DNA of 47,327 nt. Source: DATGLE01 sp035294325. GTDB taxonomy: Bacteria > Chloroflexota > Ktedonobacteria > Ktedonobacterales > Ktedonobacteraceae. The notes below the pieces were generated by a model. The model worked only from the letters and a program-made list of their open reading frames with translations, made no database searches and had not been told where the DNA came from. Positions 7,813 to 14,899 of this stretch are shown here, piece after piece. A program made the position numbers and the translations under genes. The stretch covers positions 1 to 47,327 of the forward strand of contig DATGLE010000136.1 of assembly GCA_035294325.1 (NCBI GenBank), given 5' to 3'. Each line of letters opens with the position of its first letter. The stretch's first letter is position 1.

Positions 7813-7913
7813 ATGCTCTCCCTTCGCTGGTATTACCCAGATCAGGTTAACAAGGGTATACCACACACTGCGGTGGTGCTCTCAGCCTGGCTGCCCCAGG
7901 CTCCCCTGGCAAA
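7813..7913 (-). promoter_or_regulatory. TPP riboswitch (THI element)
   Basis: On the minus strand the leader contains the hallmark pieces in order: AGGGGAGCC, GGCTGAGAGC, ATACCCTTG, ACCTGATCTGGGTAATACC and AGCGAAGGGA. It lies about 190 bases upstream of tenA and about 15 bases downstream of the predicted promoter. Known family function: lowers thiamin gene expression when thiamin diphosphate is bound. Whether control is by transcription or translation is not clear; no obvious U-tract terminator is seen between it and tenA. Confidence 0.95.
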
Positions 7914-7934
7914 CGATAAAGTAGTTATATGCGT

Positions 7935-7964
7935 ATTGTAAAACGCGGAGCCATCCCTGTGCAA
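7935..7964 (-). promoter_or_regulatory. Promoter of the thiamin salvage operon
   Basis: On the minus strand, -35 TTGCAC (7959-7964) and -10 TACAAT (7935-7940) are separated by 18 bases. The expected start of transcription falls just before the riboswitch. Confidence 0.7.
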
Positions 7965-7983
7965 TATCAAAGCGCCATCATAT

Positions 7984-8050
7984 CATCCTGAGCGGCCGCG
8001 AAGGATCCACGTGCCCGGCCAACGAGATCCTTCGCTGCCGCTCAGGATGA
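7984..8050. repeat. Inverted CATCCTGAGCG-type repeat pair
   Basis: CATCCTGAGCGG...AAGGATCC is followed by its inverse GATCCTTCGC...CCGCTCAGGATG, making a 67-bp imperfect palindrome. A single-arm relative lies at about 16759-16786. It abuts the truncated end of the IS3 remnant. Confidence 0.7.
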
Positions 8051-8065
8051 CAGGGGTGAACCGCG

Positions 8066-8410
8066 TCACGATTCTGGCGCGGCTGCATCTTGAGGAGGGG
8101 AGCGCCGCCGTTTGCGCTGCGCTCTGATGCCATACTTCCGCATGATGCGCGCCACGCGATTGTGGCCGATGCCGAGCAGGGCAGCCAACCTGCGCTGCCC
8201 CAGCGTATTATCCTGCTGATGCCATTCCATAATGAGCGCGGCAAGCTGCTCATCCTTGAGGGCCCGCCGGGGCTGTAGATACAGGCTGCCACGAGCTATA
8301 TCGAGGGCGCGAGCTACCTGGCTCTTGCTATAGGGGCCATTGGGGGCGACCAGGAGGCGGGCCAGTTCCACCTTCTCCGCCGCTTTTAGCGCTCCAATAG
8401 CCCCCGGACT
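8066..8410 (-). pseudogene. IS3-family OrfB, truncated before the DDE catalytic domain
   Basis: In the -1 frame relative to OrfA this reads on from the slippery site (KKSPGAIGALKAAEKVELAR) into the OrfB N-terminus, including an HTH_21-like segment (LGQRRLAALLGIGHNRVARI). It stops after about 115 codons, before any rve/DDE integrase domain; intact OrfB is about 270-290 residues. The break abuts the CATCCTGAGCG repeat at 7984-8050. The element cannot transpose by itself. Confidence 0.75.
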
Positions 8411-8700
8411 TTTTTTAGGATTTCGTTCTGTATGGTTAATTCGCTGATAATCTTCTGCAAATCATCGGGGGACGCACCAGGAGCATAACCCTCGGCCAGC
8501 GCCTTCTGTTTAGGATCGCGTTTATCGACGAAAATGCTGGCGGCCTTCGCCTGAAATTCCTGGCGCCAGCGGTGGATCATAGAATTGGAGACGCCAAATT
8601 TCTTACGTACATCTTCGAGGGTGGAGTCTCTTTGCAGGCTCTCCAGCACCACATTGAGCTTAAATTCTGGAGTATACTGCTTGCGTTGATTCCCTGTCAT
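8386..8700 (-). CDS. IS3-family transposase OrfA (104 aa)
   Basis: A small DNA-binding transposase subunit. The HTH_Tnp_1 region is QYTPEFKLNVVLESLQR...GVSNSMIHRWRQEF, and a leucine-zipper-like helix (DLQKIISELTIQNEILKK) follows at the C-terminus, as is usual. The ATG at 8700 is supported by an AAAGG ribosome site and by the typical M-x-x-x-R-K-Q-Y-T-P-E-F start. Near its end lies an A7G run (minus strand, 8416-8409), the classical -1 frameshift signal of IS3 elements, which leads into the truncated OrfB. Confidence 0.85.
   Translation of the reverse strand: MTGNQRKQYTPEFKLNVVLESLQRDSTLEDVRKKFGVSNSMIHRWRQEFQAKAASIFVDKRDPKQKALAEGYAPGASPDDLQKIISELTIQNEILKKVRGLLER
8408..8418 (-). promoter_or_regulatory. 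Programmed -1 frameshift site (A7G) of the IS3 element
   Basis: On the minus strand CTAAAAAAAGTC is read CTA-AAA-AAA-GTC in OrfA; slipping back one base gives AGT-CCG-GGG, which is the OrfB frame. This A-rich heptamer is the standard arrangement for IS3-family OrfAB fusion. Confidence 0.65.
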
Positions 8701-8740
8701 ATTTAGCTGCCTTTCATCCCATTTTAATTCAACGGAGGGC

Positions 8741-8770
8741 ATTATAGCAGAGCAAAGTGAACATTGTAAA
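8741..8770 (-). promoter_or_regulatory. Promoter of the IS3 remnant
   Basis: Minus strand: -35 TTTACA (8765-8770), 18-base spacer, -10 TATAAT (8741-8746), about 40 bases upstream of the OrfA start. Confidence 0.6.
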
Positions 8771-9196
8771 TTAATATTACGTGTATTTATTGAGCTTCCA
8801 TCTCCGCCGTTCTGGTTTCCCTTATTCGAATGTCTATTATAGTGAGTATCGGAAAATGTAGCAATCAAAGATTGAAAATGATAGGGTTTTCCGGTTTGCT
8901 TTCCTTCTTCTGGTGTTCATTGTAGAAGGGATCACAATGGTAGTTAATGAATCTAAATGTATTTGTCGAAATCGTAACCGTAGCTCAACCGTCTCTCCAC
9001 CTCTTTCCTCTTCTAAAACGTCTGGTGGCAATGCATAATACCAACGAGTAGTAAATCCCTATCCGGGGGCGATACGCGCTGAGACTCCTGCTTGTTGGAA
9101 AAAGTATGCGAGTATCGAGTATAAGGTACTGGGGGGGAAGTATACTCATAATATTAAGTTTAGTCGATATCAGGTACAACGAAAGGAATCTAAAAC
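8771..9196. other. Gene-free region between IS3 remnant and peptide cluster
   Basis: No gene is seen. It contains the outer end of the IS3 remnant (exact end not identified) and the leader of the peptide cluster. At 9109-9122 a tandem CGAGTAT-CGAGTAT direct repeat overlaps a possible -10 (TATAAG at 9120-9125) with a TTGGAA 19 bases upstream. Tandem direct repeats near a promoter could be a regulator site; this is weak. Confidence 0.35.
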
Positions 9197-9457
9197 ATGC
9201 GCGAACTCAATGAACAGGAACTCGAACAGGTAGCAGGCGGCCATAGCATTTTCCTCAACTATGGCACTACGGCGGCGGCGGATGGCGGTGCTTCGGCGAA
9301 GTTTGGTCATGCCAGTTCCAGCTCGGTCACAGGCTCAACTCTCAGCCATCATGGTTCCAGCTCTTTCGCGGCTAACAGCAGCCAGGCATGTGGCTACAAG
9401 GTTTCCGCCGTTAGCGAGGCTCAGAGCAGCAGCGGCCTGACCATTGCTGCCAGCTAA
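9197..9457 (+). CDS. Double-glycine leader peptide 1, Ser/Gly/Ala-rich core (86 aa)
   Basis: The N-terminus MRELNEQELEQVAGG is a classical GG leader (acidic helix, L-x-x-V-x-G-G), the substrate type of C39 peptidase exporters such as the one encoded at 11164. Cleavage after GG would release a 71-residue peptide starting H-S-I-F-L-N-Y-G, rich in Ser, Ala, Gly and with an HH pair. It has one cysteine (QACGYK). Ribosome site GAAAGGAA is 8-9 bases before the ATG. It is a paralogue of the next gene. Function as bacteriocin, signal or surface peptide is inference; no lanthipeptide, cyclodehydratase or other modifying enzyme is nearby. Confidence 0.8.
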   Translation: MRELNEQELEQVAGGHSIFLNYGTTAAADGGASAKFGHASSSSVTGSTLSHHGSSSFAANSSQACGYKVSAVSEAQSSSGLTIAAS

Positions 9458-9600
9458 CACCCTTCGTCCGCGATGGGCGCAGTGAAATGAGCAGCGGTCC
9501 ATCACCTATTCTTTATCTGGCTGTAAGACCAGGACAATTGATTGGGCCTGAGAGGCCACAATAACAATGTATTAAGTACATGAAAGGAAATCTTAAGAAC

Positions 9601-9858
9601 ATGCGCGAACTCAACGAACAGGAACTCGAACAGGTAGCAGGCGGCAGCATTTTCTTCAACTATGGCACTACGGCGGCGGCTGGCGGGGATGCCTCGGCGA
9701 AGTGGGGCCATGCCGGTTCCAGCTCGGTCACAGGCTCGAAACTGGGCCATCATGGTTCCAGCTCTTTCGCGGCTAACAGCAGCTGGGCTTCCGGCTACAA
9801 GGTTTCCGCCGTTAGCGAGGCTCAGAGCAGCAGCGGCCTGACCATCTCTGCTGACTAG
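9601..9858 (+). CDS. Double-glycine leader peptide 2, paralogue of peptide 1 (85 aa)
   Basis: The leader is identical to peptide 1 (MRELNEQELEQVAGG). The mature part is 70 residues and matches peptide 1 at 59 of 70 positions by hand alignment. Differences include Q-to-W and C-to-S in the SSWASGYK segment and F-to-W near residue 35, so this copy has two Trp and no Cys. The start at 9601 is chosen because its upstream GAAAGGAAATCT matches the same spacing as peptide 1; an in-frame ATG at 9580 lies before the ribosome site. The pair resembles a two-peptide bacteriocin arrangement, but that is only an analogy. Confidence 0.8.
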   Translation: MRELNEQELEQVAGGSIFFNYGTTAAAGGDASAKWGHAGSSSVTGSKLGHHGSSSFAANSSWASGYKVSAVSEAQSSSGLTISAD

Positions 9859-9981
9859 CATCTTTTTCCCGCTGTGACGAGCGGGTATGCGGGGCTGGTG
9901 GCCCTACCCATCGGGGAGCACCGGCCTCCTTTATTGGGTAACGAAGGCGCTGCTCATGGCAGTCATAACAGGGGAAAGTAT

Positions 9982-10320
9982 ATGCAAGATCTTCAAGGAA
10001 TGAGAGAACTGAGCGATCAGGAACTGGAGGCCGTGGTCGGCGGCGCCGGTCATCATCACCATCACCATAAGCATCACCATCGCCAGTTTCACGGCAAACC
10101 TCATACTTCTCATCCTGGCTCGACCAGCGCCGGGGTAGGCGCGGGTGCAGGCGCGGGTAATGGCTCGACCAGTGCGGGTGTCGGCGTGACTGCCACCGCT
10201 TCGGGCGGGCCGCTGGGTATTGATGAAGTGCTTACCAACGGGCAAAGTTACACGATAGAACTCAGCAATGGTGAGAGCATCTCGATTGCTATCGGGTTCG
10301 CTGTTGGCGTCGCTCTCTAA
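9982..10320 (+). CDS. Double-glycine leader peptide 3 with His-rich core (112 aa)
   Basis: The leader MQDLQGMRELSDQELEAVVGG ends in GG at residue 21. The predicted mature peptide begins A-G followed by a histidine block (HHHHHHKHHH), more His/Lys residues, then Gly/Ala/Ser/Thr-rich repeats (GSTSAGVGAGAGAG, GSTSAGVGV) and an ordered-looking end with SYTIELSNGESISIAIG. The His block could bind metal; this is inference. An in-frame ATG at 10000 would give a leader like those of peptides 1 and 2, but its ribosome site would be too close; GGGGAAAG before 9982 favours the longer form. It shares only the leader with its neighbours. Confidence 0.75.
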   Translation: MQDLQGMRELSDQELEAVVGGAGHHHHHHKHHHRQFHGKPHTSHPGSTSAGVGAGAGAGNGSTSAGVGVTATASGGPLGIDEVLTNGQSYTIELSNGESISIAIGFAVGVAL

Positions 10321-10355
10321 GCGCCCTGACCCTGATCGGTTAACTGAGGAAGTAT

Positions 10356-10431
10356 GGTAGGGGCAGGATCGATCCGCCCGCCGGTAGTATGAATTGGCCC
10401 CGGATGCGGGCAGATAAATCTTGCCCCTACC
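10356..10431. repeat. 76-bp palindromic mini-element (copy B)
   Basis: Starts GGTAGGGGCAGGATC and ends GATAAATCTTGCCCCTACC; the ends are inverted repeats of each other. It is the same family as 7653-7729 but inverted. It lies in the 283-bp gap between peptide 3 and the export genes. Confidence 0.7.
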
Positions 10432-10603
10432 GGGGAATATTCATTTTTAACACCATAGTTTCGCTCCCTCCAGAGCATTATCATGTATTACGCTAAACTT
10501 TTAATGTAGAGCATATTGAAGCTATATAATAAGGGTTTGTAGCGGTGGCGGGGCGGCGCTGTCGCGCCAGGCCCGGCTTCGCCAGGCATGAAGGAGGAAT
10601 AGT

Positions 10604-11176
10604 ATGCCAGAAGCCTCCCCTAAAAAATCTATATTCCGCGATAAAAGTATACAAAGATATATCCAGAATAGAGAAAAAAGCGTTCTTCCTCGTGTTGTTG
10701 CCCCGCCTGTTTTTGCTTTCTGCTGGCTCGTGCTGGCGCTGCTGGTCGTTGCCGGCGTCGTCATCTGGTCCGGGCGCGTACCCTTCTACATTACCGGGCC
10801 AGGGGTTGTGCTCGATGTAAGCCTGGCGACCAACCAGAGCGGCCAGGCTACCGCGATCATCTTTTTGCCGGCCAGCGAAGCTTCCCACATACATAGCGGG
10901 CTTCCGGTTCAGGTGCAGATCGGCCAGAGCGGGCCGCTGCTCAATCGCACTATCAATGGTGTCGGCAGCCATCTGCTCAGTCCAGATCAGATCCTCCAGC
11001 AGTATCGCCTCGCGGTTGCGCAGCCCTCCTGTGTCGTGGTCGTCGCGCTGGGGCCGAACATCTCCGGCAGCCTCTACGCGGGAAGTTTTATCCAGGGTCG
11101 CGTTCAGATTGGCTCACAAAGCCTGCTCTCGCTGTTCCCTGTCCTGAATGAGCTAAATTTGCAATGGCATTTCTGA
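10604..11176 (+). CDS. Short HlyD-like membrane-fusion protein for peptide export (190 aa)
   Basis: A basic N-terminus is followed by one transmembrane helix at about residues 33-55 and an outside domain containing GPGVVLDV, SGLPVQVQIG and a C-terminal GRVQIGSQSLLSLFPVL, which look like the beta-barrel/sandwich parts of HlyD-type adaptors. At 190 residues it is far shorter than usual (about 350-450) and has no coiled-coil hairpin, which fits a host without an outer membrane. A strong AAGGAGGAAT ribosome site precedes the ATG. Its last 13 bases overlap the exporter gene. The role, coupling the ABC exporter to peptide release, is inferred from context and fold resemblance. Confidence 0.65.
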   Translation: MPEASPKKSIFRDKSIQRYIQNREKSVLPRVVAPPVFAFCWLVLALLVVAGVVIWSGRVPFYITGPGVVLDVSLATNQSGQATAIIFLPASEASHIHSGLPVQVQIGQSGPLLNRTINGVGSHLLSPDQILQQYRLAVAQPSCVVVVALGPNISGSLYAGSFIQGRVQIGSQSLLSLFPVLNELNLQWHF

Positions 11177-13782
11177 AAGATAAGCAGATGGATATAAATG
11201 ATATTAATGATAATGATATAGATACCGATATAGACACAGAGGATATGGAGACGGCGGTTATCCCCGCCTTTGAAGATTTAGCAACCTCCGTCGTGCCGGT
11301 CTTTTCGACGACGGATCTGGCAAAGCGGCGCCGTGTCTCGCTGCGCAGCCACACGCTGGGTTTGCCGCGCGGCGATGCGCTCGGCCTTTCAGAGTTCGAT
11401 CCCTCACATTCAGAGCAGGTACGCGAGAGTATCGCGCCGGAAGTCGCCGAACTTCTCGAATTCAGAGAAGAACTGGCGCGCGAGGAGACCAGGCAGCTAC
11501 AGGCCATCAGCAGGCTTCCCGACACGCCGCCGCCAACACCCGCCGCTCCTGCTGCCCCGGCCGCCCCGGCGAAGCAGGCCGAACCGGAGAAACGCAAACG
11601 TTCGGTGCTCGACCTGTTACGCAGGAGGCGCCGTGTGCCCGTCATGCAGCAGATCAGCATCGTCGAGTGCGGCGCGGCCTGCCTGGCGATGATACTGAGC
11701 TACTATGGGCACTGGACGACAGTGGCGCAGATCCGCGAACAGTGCGGCGTCGGGCGCGATGGCCTGACGGCGCTGAGCATCGTCAAATCCGCTCGCAAGT
11801 ATGGTATGCGCGTAAGAGCCGTCTCGCTGGAGGAGAACGATTTTCGCTTCGTCACCCTGCCGGCCATCGTCCACTGGGAATTTAACCACTTTATGGTGGT
11901 CGAGCGCTGGACTCCTCGCTACGTCGATGTGGTCGATCCAGCTTCGGGTCGCAGGCGCATGAGCGCTAAAGAGTTCGATGAGGGCTTCACCGGGGTGGTG
12001 ATTATGATGGAGCCGGGCGTGCAGTTCTCGCGCGCCGGCAAAGTTGCCCAGTTGAGCCTGAAATCATACGCGAAGCACTATATCAAGCAGGCCCCGGCGG
12101 CGGTATTTCAGGTGCTTGGCGCCTCGCTGCTCTTGCAGGTGCTCGGTCTGGTCTTCCCGGCGCTGACAATGATTATCATCAATAACCTGATCCCGATGAA
12201 GGGGAGCAGCGCCCTGCAAATTCTCGGCATCGGCGTGATTATGCTGGTGCTGGCGCAGACGATCACCAGGCTGCTGCGCTCTCTGATCCTGATCTATTTG
12301 CAGGCGCGGGTTGATACCAGTCTCATGTTCAACTTTCTGGAGCACCTCTTCAGCCTCCCGCAGCGCTTCTTCTTGCAGCGCTCAACCGGTGACATCCTTG
12401 CGCGCATAAGCAGCAATACGGCTATACGCGACACGATTAGCAACCAGCTTTTTTCGACTGTGCTCGACGGTACATTCGTAGCCGTCTACTTCGTGATCCT
12501 GATCACGCAATCGCCCATTTTCACGCTCATTGTGATCGTGATAGCTACGCTCCAGGCGATTTTGCTGCTGGGGACGGGGAAGCCTCTGACCGAACTGAGC
12601 CGCCAGGAATTGACGGCTGTCGGCAAGTCGCAGGGATATTTGACCGAAGTGGTCGCCGGCATCAAGTCGCTCAAGGCGGCGGGCGCCGAGCACCGTGTGC
12701 TGGAGCGCTGGTCCAACTACTTTTTTGAGCAGATGAACGTCTCGGTGCGTTATGTTTACGTCTCATCGCTCATTGATACCGTGCTCTCTACGCTCAGTAC
12801 CTTCGCGCCGCTGATCCTGCTCTGGATCGGGACGCAGCAGGTGATCGCCGGTACGATGGAGGTGGGGACCATGCTGGCGCTCAACACGCTGGGGACCTCT
12901 CTGCTCGGCCCGATCACTTCGCTGGTTGCCAGCGCCAGGCAGATCCAGCTCGTGCGCTCGCACATGGAGCGCCTGGGTGACGTTATCGAGGCGGAGCCAG
13001 AGCAGGATGTGCAATCGGTCTTGCAGCCGCCGCAGCTTACGGGCAGCGTGCGACTGGAGAACGTCTCCTTCCAGTACGATCCGCACTCGTCCCCGGTGCT
13101 GCGCAATATCAACGTGGATATCAGGCCGGGGCAGAAGGTAGCCATCGTCGGCAAGACAGGTTCAGGCAAAAGCACGCTGGGTGCCTTATTGCTCGGCCTC
13201 TACACGCCGACGGCGGGCGAGATTTACTATGACGGTATACCGCTGCGGCAGCTCAATTACCAGGCGGTGCGTTCGCAGTTCGGGGTGGTGATGCAGGAAG
13301 CCAATGTCTTCAGCGGCTCGATCCGTGAAAATATTACGCTGAACGATCCGGGGATGGACATGGAGCAGGTCATTCGCGCCGCTCAGTTCGCCGCTATCCA
13401 TGACGAAATTATGCAGATGCCAATGGAGTATGAGAGCATGGTTTCCGAAGGAGGCAGCGCATTATCCGGCGGTCAGCGGCAGCGGCTCGCCATCGCGCGC
13501 GCTGTGGCGAAGTCGCCCGCGATCCTGCTGCTCGATGAGGCTACGAGCAGCCTGGATGTGGTTACGGAGAAGGTGGTAGAGCAGAACCTTAACCGTTTAG
13601 CCTGTACGCAGATCGTCATCGCGCATCGCCTGAGCACAATTCGCAATGCTGATGTGATCCTTGTGCTGCATGAGGGACAGATTGTCGAGCGTGGGCGCCA
13701 CGAGGAACTGCTCAGGCGAGAGGGATATTACGCGAAACTGATTCAAAGCCAGTTAGCCAGCGGTGAAATCGTTGCCAGGTAG
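11164..13782 (+). CDS. Peptidase C39-containing ABC exporter (872 aa)
   Basis: Cleaves GG leaders and exports the peptides. An unusual extension fills residues 1-155: an Asp/Asn/Ile-rich repeat (DINDINDNDIDTDIDTED), a charged helix and a Pro/Ala linker. The C39 peptidase follows with Gln163, Cys169 (VECGAAC), His242 (NHFMVV) and Asp258, all present. A six-helix transmembrane domain spans about 300-600. The ATPase domain has Walker A (GKTGSGKST, about 664-672), signature LSGGQRQR (about 767), Walker B (ILLLDEA, about 788) and the H-loop (IAHRLS). All catalytic residues look intact. It is probably translated by coupling to the adaptor gene; a second ATG at 11188 is possible. The substrates are most likely the three GG peptides upstream. 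Confidence 0.93.
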   Translation: MAFLKDKQMDINDINDNDIDTDIDTEDMETAVIPAFEDLATSVVPVFSTTDLAKRRRVSLRSHTLGLPRGDALGLSEFDPSHSEQVRESIAPEVAELLEFREELAREETRQLQAISRLPDTPPPTPAAPAAPAAPAKQAEPEKRKRSVLDLLRRRRRVPVMQQISIVECGAACLAMILSYYGHWTTVAQIREQCGVGRDGLTALSIVKSARKYGMRVRAVSLEENDFRFVTLPAIVHWEFNHFMVVERWTPRYVDVVDPASGRRRMSAKEFDEGFTGVVIMMEPGVQFSRAGKVAQLSLKSYAKHYIKQAPAAVFQVLGASLLLQVLGLVFPALTMIIINNLIPMKGSSALQILGIGVIMLVLAQTITRLLRSLILIYLQARVDTSLMFNFLEHLFSLPQRFFLQRSTGDILARISSNTAIRDTISNQLFSTVLDGTFVAVYFVILITQSPIFTLIVIVIATLQAILLLGTGKPLTELSRQELTAVGKSQGYLTEVVAGIKSLKAAGAEHRVLERWSNYFFEQMNVSVRYVYVSSLIDTVLSTLSTFAPLILLWIGTQQVIAGTMEVGTMLALNTLGTSLLGPITSLVASARQIQLVRSHMERLGDVIEAEPEQDVQSVLQPPQLTGSVRLENVSFQYDPHSSPVLRNINVDIRPGQKVAIVGKTGSGKSTLGALLLGLYTPTAGEIYYDGIPLRQLNYQAVRSQFGVVMQEANVFSGSIRENITLNDPGMDMEQVIRAAQFAAIHDEIMQMPMEYESMVSEGGSALSGGQRQRLAIARAVAKSPAILLLDEATSSLDVVTEKVVEQNLNRLACTQIVIAHRLSTIRNADVILVLHEGQIVERGRHEELLRREGYYAKLIQSQLASGEIVAR

Positions 13783-13850
13783 CTTCTCAGGCCATTGCCG
13801 CAAGCACTGAGAAATTACGTCGCCAGATAATTAATTAAGGAGGGAAATAT

Positions 13851-14516
13851 ATGTATACACATATGCGTCGTCTTGCCCTGATCAGCCTGAGCATCGTAAG
13901 CCTTATTTTGCTCGCCGGCTGCACCAATGTGTCGGGCGGTAATCCCAACATAACCAGCCAGCAGAGCGCAAGCATGCGTGTAGCCACGGTCTCGGCCTCA
14001 TCTACGGCCTCCAGTGGCGCGCACTCGAATTCGTCGCTGACCACTGGTTCGGCAAAAGCGCATGCCACGACGACGGCGGCGAAGGCGTCGGCATCGGCGG
14101 GGACTTCATCATCCAGTTCCGGCGCGTATAAGGGGCCGCTCACACTTACCCTGGCTTGCAGCGGGCCAAAGGCGCAGGATGGCTTCAGCGTCAATGGCTC
14201 CCATGCGAAAGCCTGTGTCTACACGGCTCCGGGGGCGAGCCTGACAATCAAAGTAAGTTTCTGCAATGGCAAGCCCGATCCTAGCAGTGCGCTGCAAGGA
14301 ACTTTCGTTGCCAGCGCCAGCGGCTTCTATGCATGGGACTGGACACCACAGACCAGTTGTCTCTCGGCGTGGAGCGTTGCGGTTACTGCCCATCTGAACG
14401 GGCAGAGCGCGGCTGTCGCGCGGGCGTCCGCTGCGAATGGCTCATCCAGTGCGTCCAGCTCGTCGAGTTCGTCGAGTGCGTCCAGTTCAGCCAGCTCGTC
14501 GATTTCATTGCCTTAA
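13851..14516 (+). CDS. Ser/Ala-rich lipoprotein, possibly linked to the peptide system (221 aa)
   Basis: A signal peptide with lipobox (ILLAGC, Cys at about residue 24) predicts a membrane-anchored outside protein. A low-complexity Ser/Ala/Thr region at about 35-105 is followed by a compact domain at about 105-195 with four to five cysteines (LACSG, KACVY, SFCNG, TSCLS) and an aromatic FYAWDW, then a Ser-rich tail. Ribosome site AAGGAGG is 5-8 bases before the ATG. It follows the exporter by 68 bases in the same direction. It could be an immunity or peptide-binding lipoprotein; nothing in the sequence proves this. I recognise no named family. Confidence 0.7.
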   Translation: MYTHMRRLALISLSIVSLILLAGCTNVSGGNPNITSQQSASMRVATVSASSTASSGAHSNSSLTTGSAKAHATTTAAKASASAGTSSSSSGAYKGPLTLTLACSGPKAQDGFSVNGSHAKACVYTAPGASLTIKVSFCNGKPDPSSALQGTFVASASGFYAWDWTPQTSCLSAWSVAVTAHLNGQSAAVARASAANGSSSASSSSSSSSASSSASSSISLP

Positions 14517-14519
14517 AAA

Positions 14520-14600
14520 TATGTCTGATGTTCAGCGAACTTGCTCTCTCGGACGGGGCGTGCAGCTCAGGCGCAAGCGAGTCCGCTATCGAAGGACATA
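14520..14600. repeat. Core-less relic of the compound-palindrome family
   Basis: Begins GTCTGATGTTCAGCGAACTTG, matching the left end of copy 2 (2090), and goes straight to an AGGCGCAAGCGAG right arm without any long variable hairpin between them. It looks like an empty or decayed copy. Confidence 0.45.
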
Positions 14601-14606
14601 GAGATG

Positions 14607-14643
14607 CGGTCTTCCCGGTAAAATCTGGGAAGGCCGTTTGTTT
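14607..14643 (+). terminator. Hairpin terminator after the lipoprotein gene
   Basis: Stem CGGTCTTCCC / GGGAAGGCCG (14607-14616 with 14627-14636, one G-T pair), 10-base loop, followed by TTTGTTT. It could also serve the tRNA on the opposite strand. Confidence 0.6.
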
Positions 14644-14661
14644 ATAGAGAAAGGGAAAATA

Positions 14662-14733
14662 TGGGCGTTACTGGGGTCGAACCAGTGACCTCTTCCGTGT
14701 GAAGGAAGCGCTCTCCCACTGAGCTAAACGCCC
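14662..14733 (-). tRNA. tRNA-Val (CAC)
   Basis: The minus strand gives a full cloverleaf of 72 bases: acceptor GGGCGTT/AACGCCC with discriminator A, D-arm GCTC...GAGC, anticodon stem CTTCC/GGAAG with loop TTCACAC (anticodon CAC, reads GUG), variable AGGTC, T-arm ACTGG-TTCGACC-CCAGT. CCA is not encoded. It is isolated between protein genes on the other strand. Confidence 0.96.
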
Positions 14734-14899
14734 TGGATTAGCTGGTGAGGTAACATGAGCACTATAGCATGAGCGGCCCGGAATGTCAAGCATTTCTTTC
14801 CTCGTTGCATGGGTACAGAGAGTTGAAGGCGCCGCGCCCCGTGGATTATGATATACTGAGGAATGGTCATTATATTACACGTTTTCAGGAGATTTCGTA

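Noticed and set aside
9197..9858. Lanthipeptide or thiopeptide precursors
   Set aside because: No LanM/LanB/LanC, cyclodehydratase or radical SAM gene lies in the cluster, and the cores have at most one Cys.
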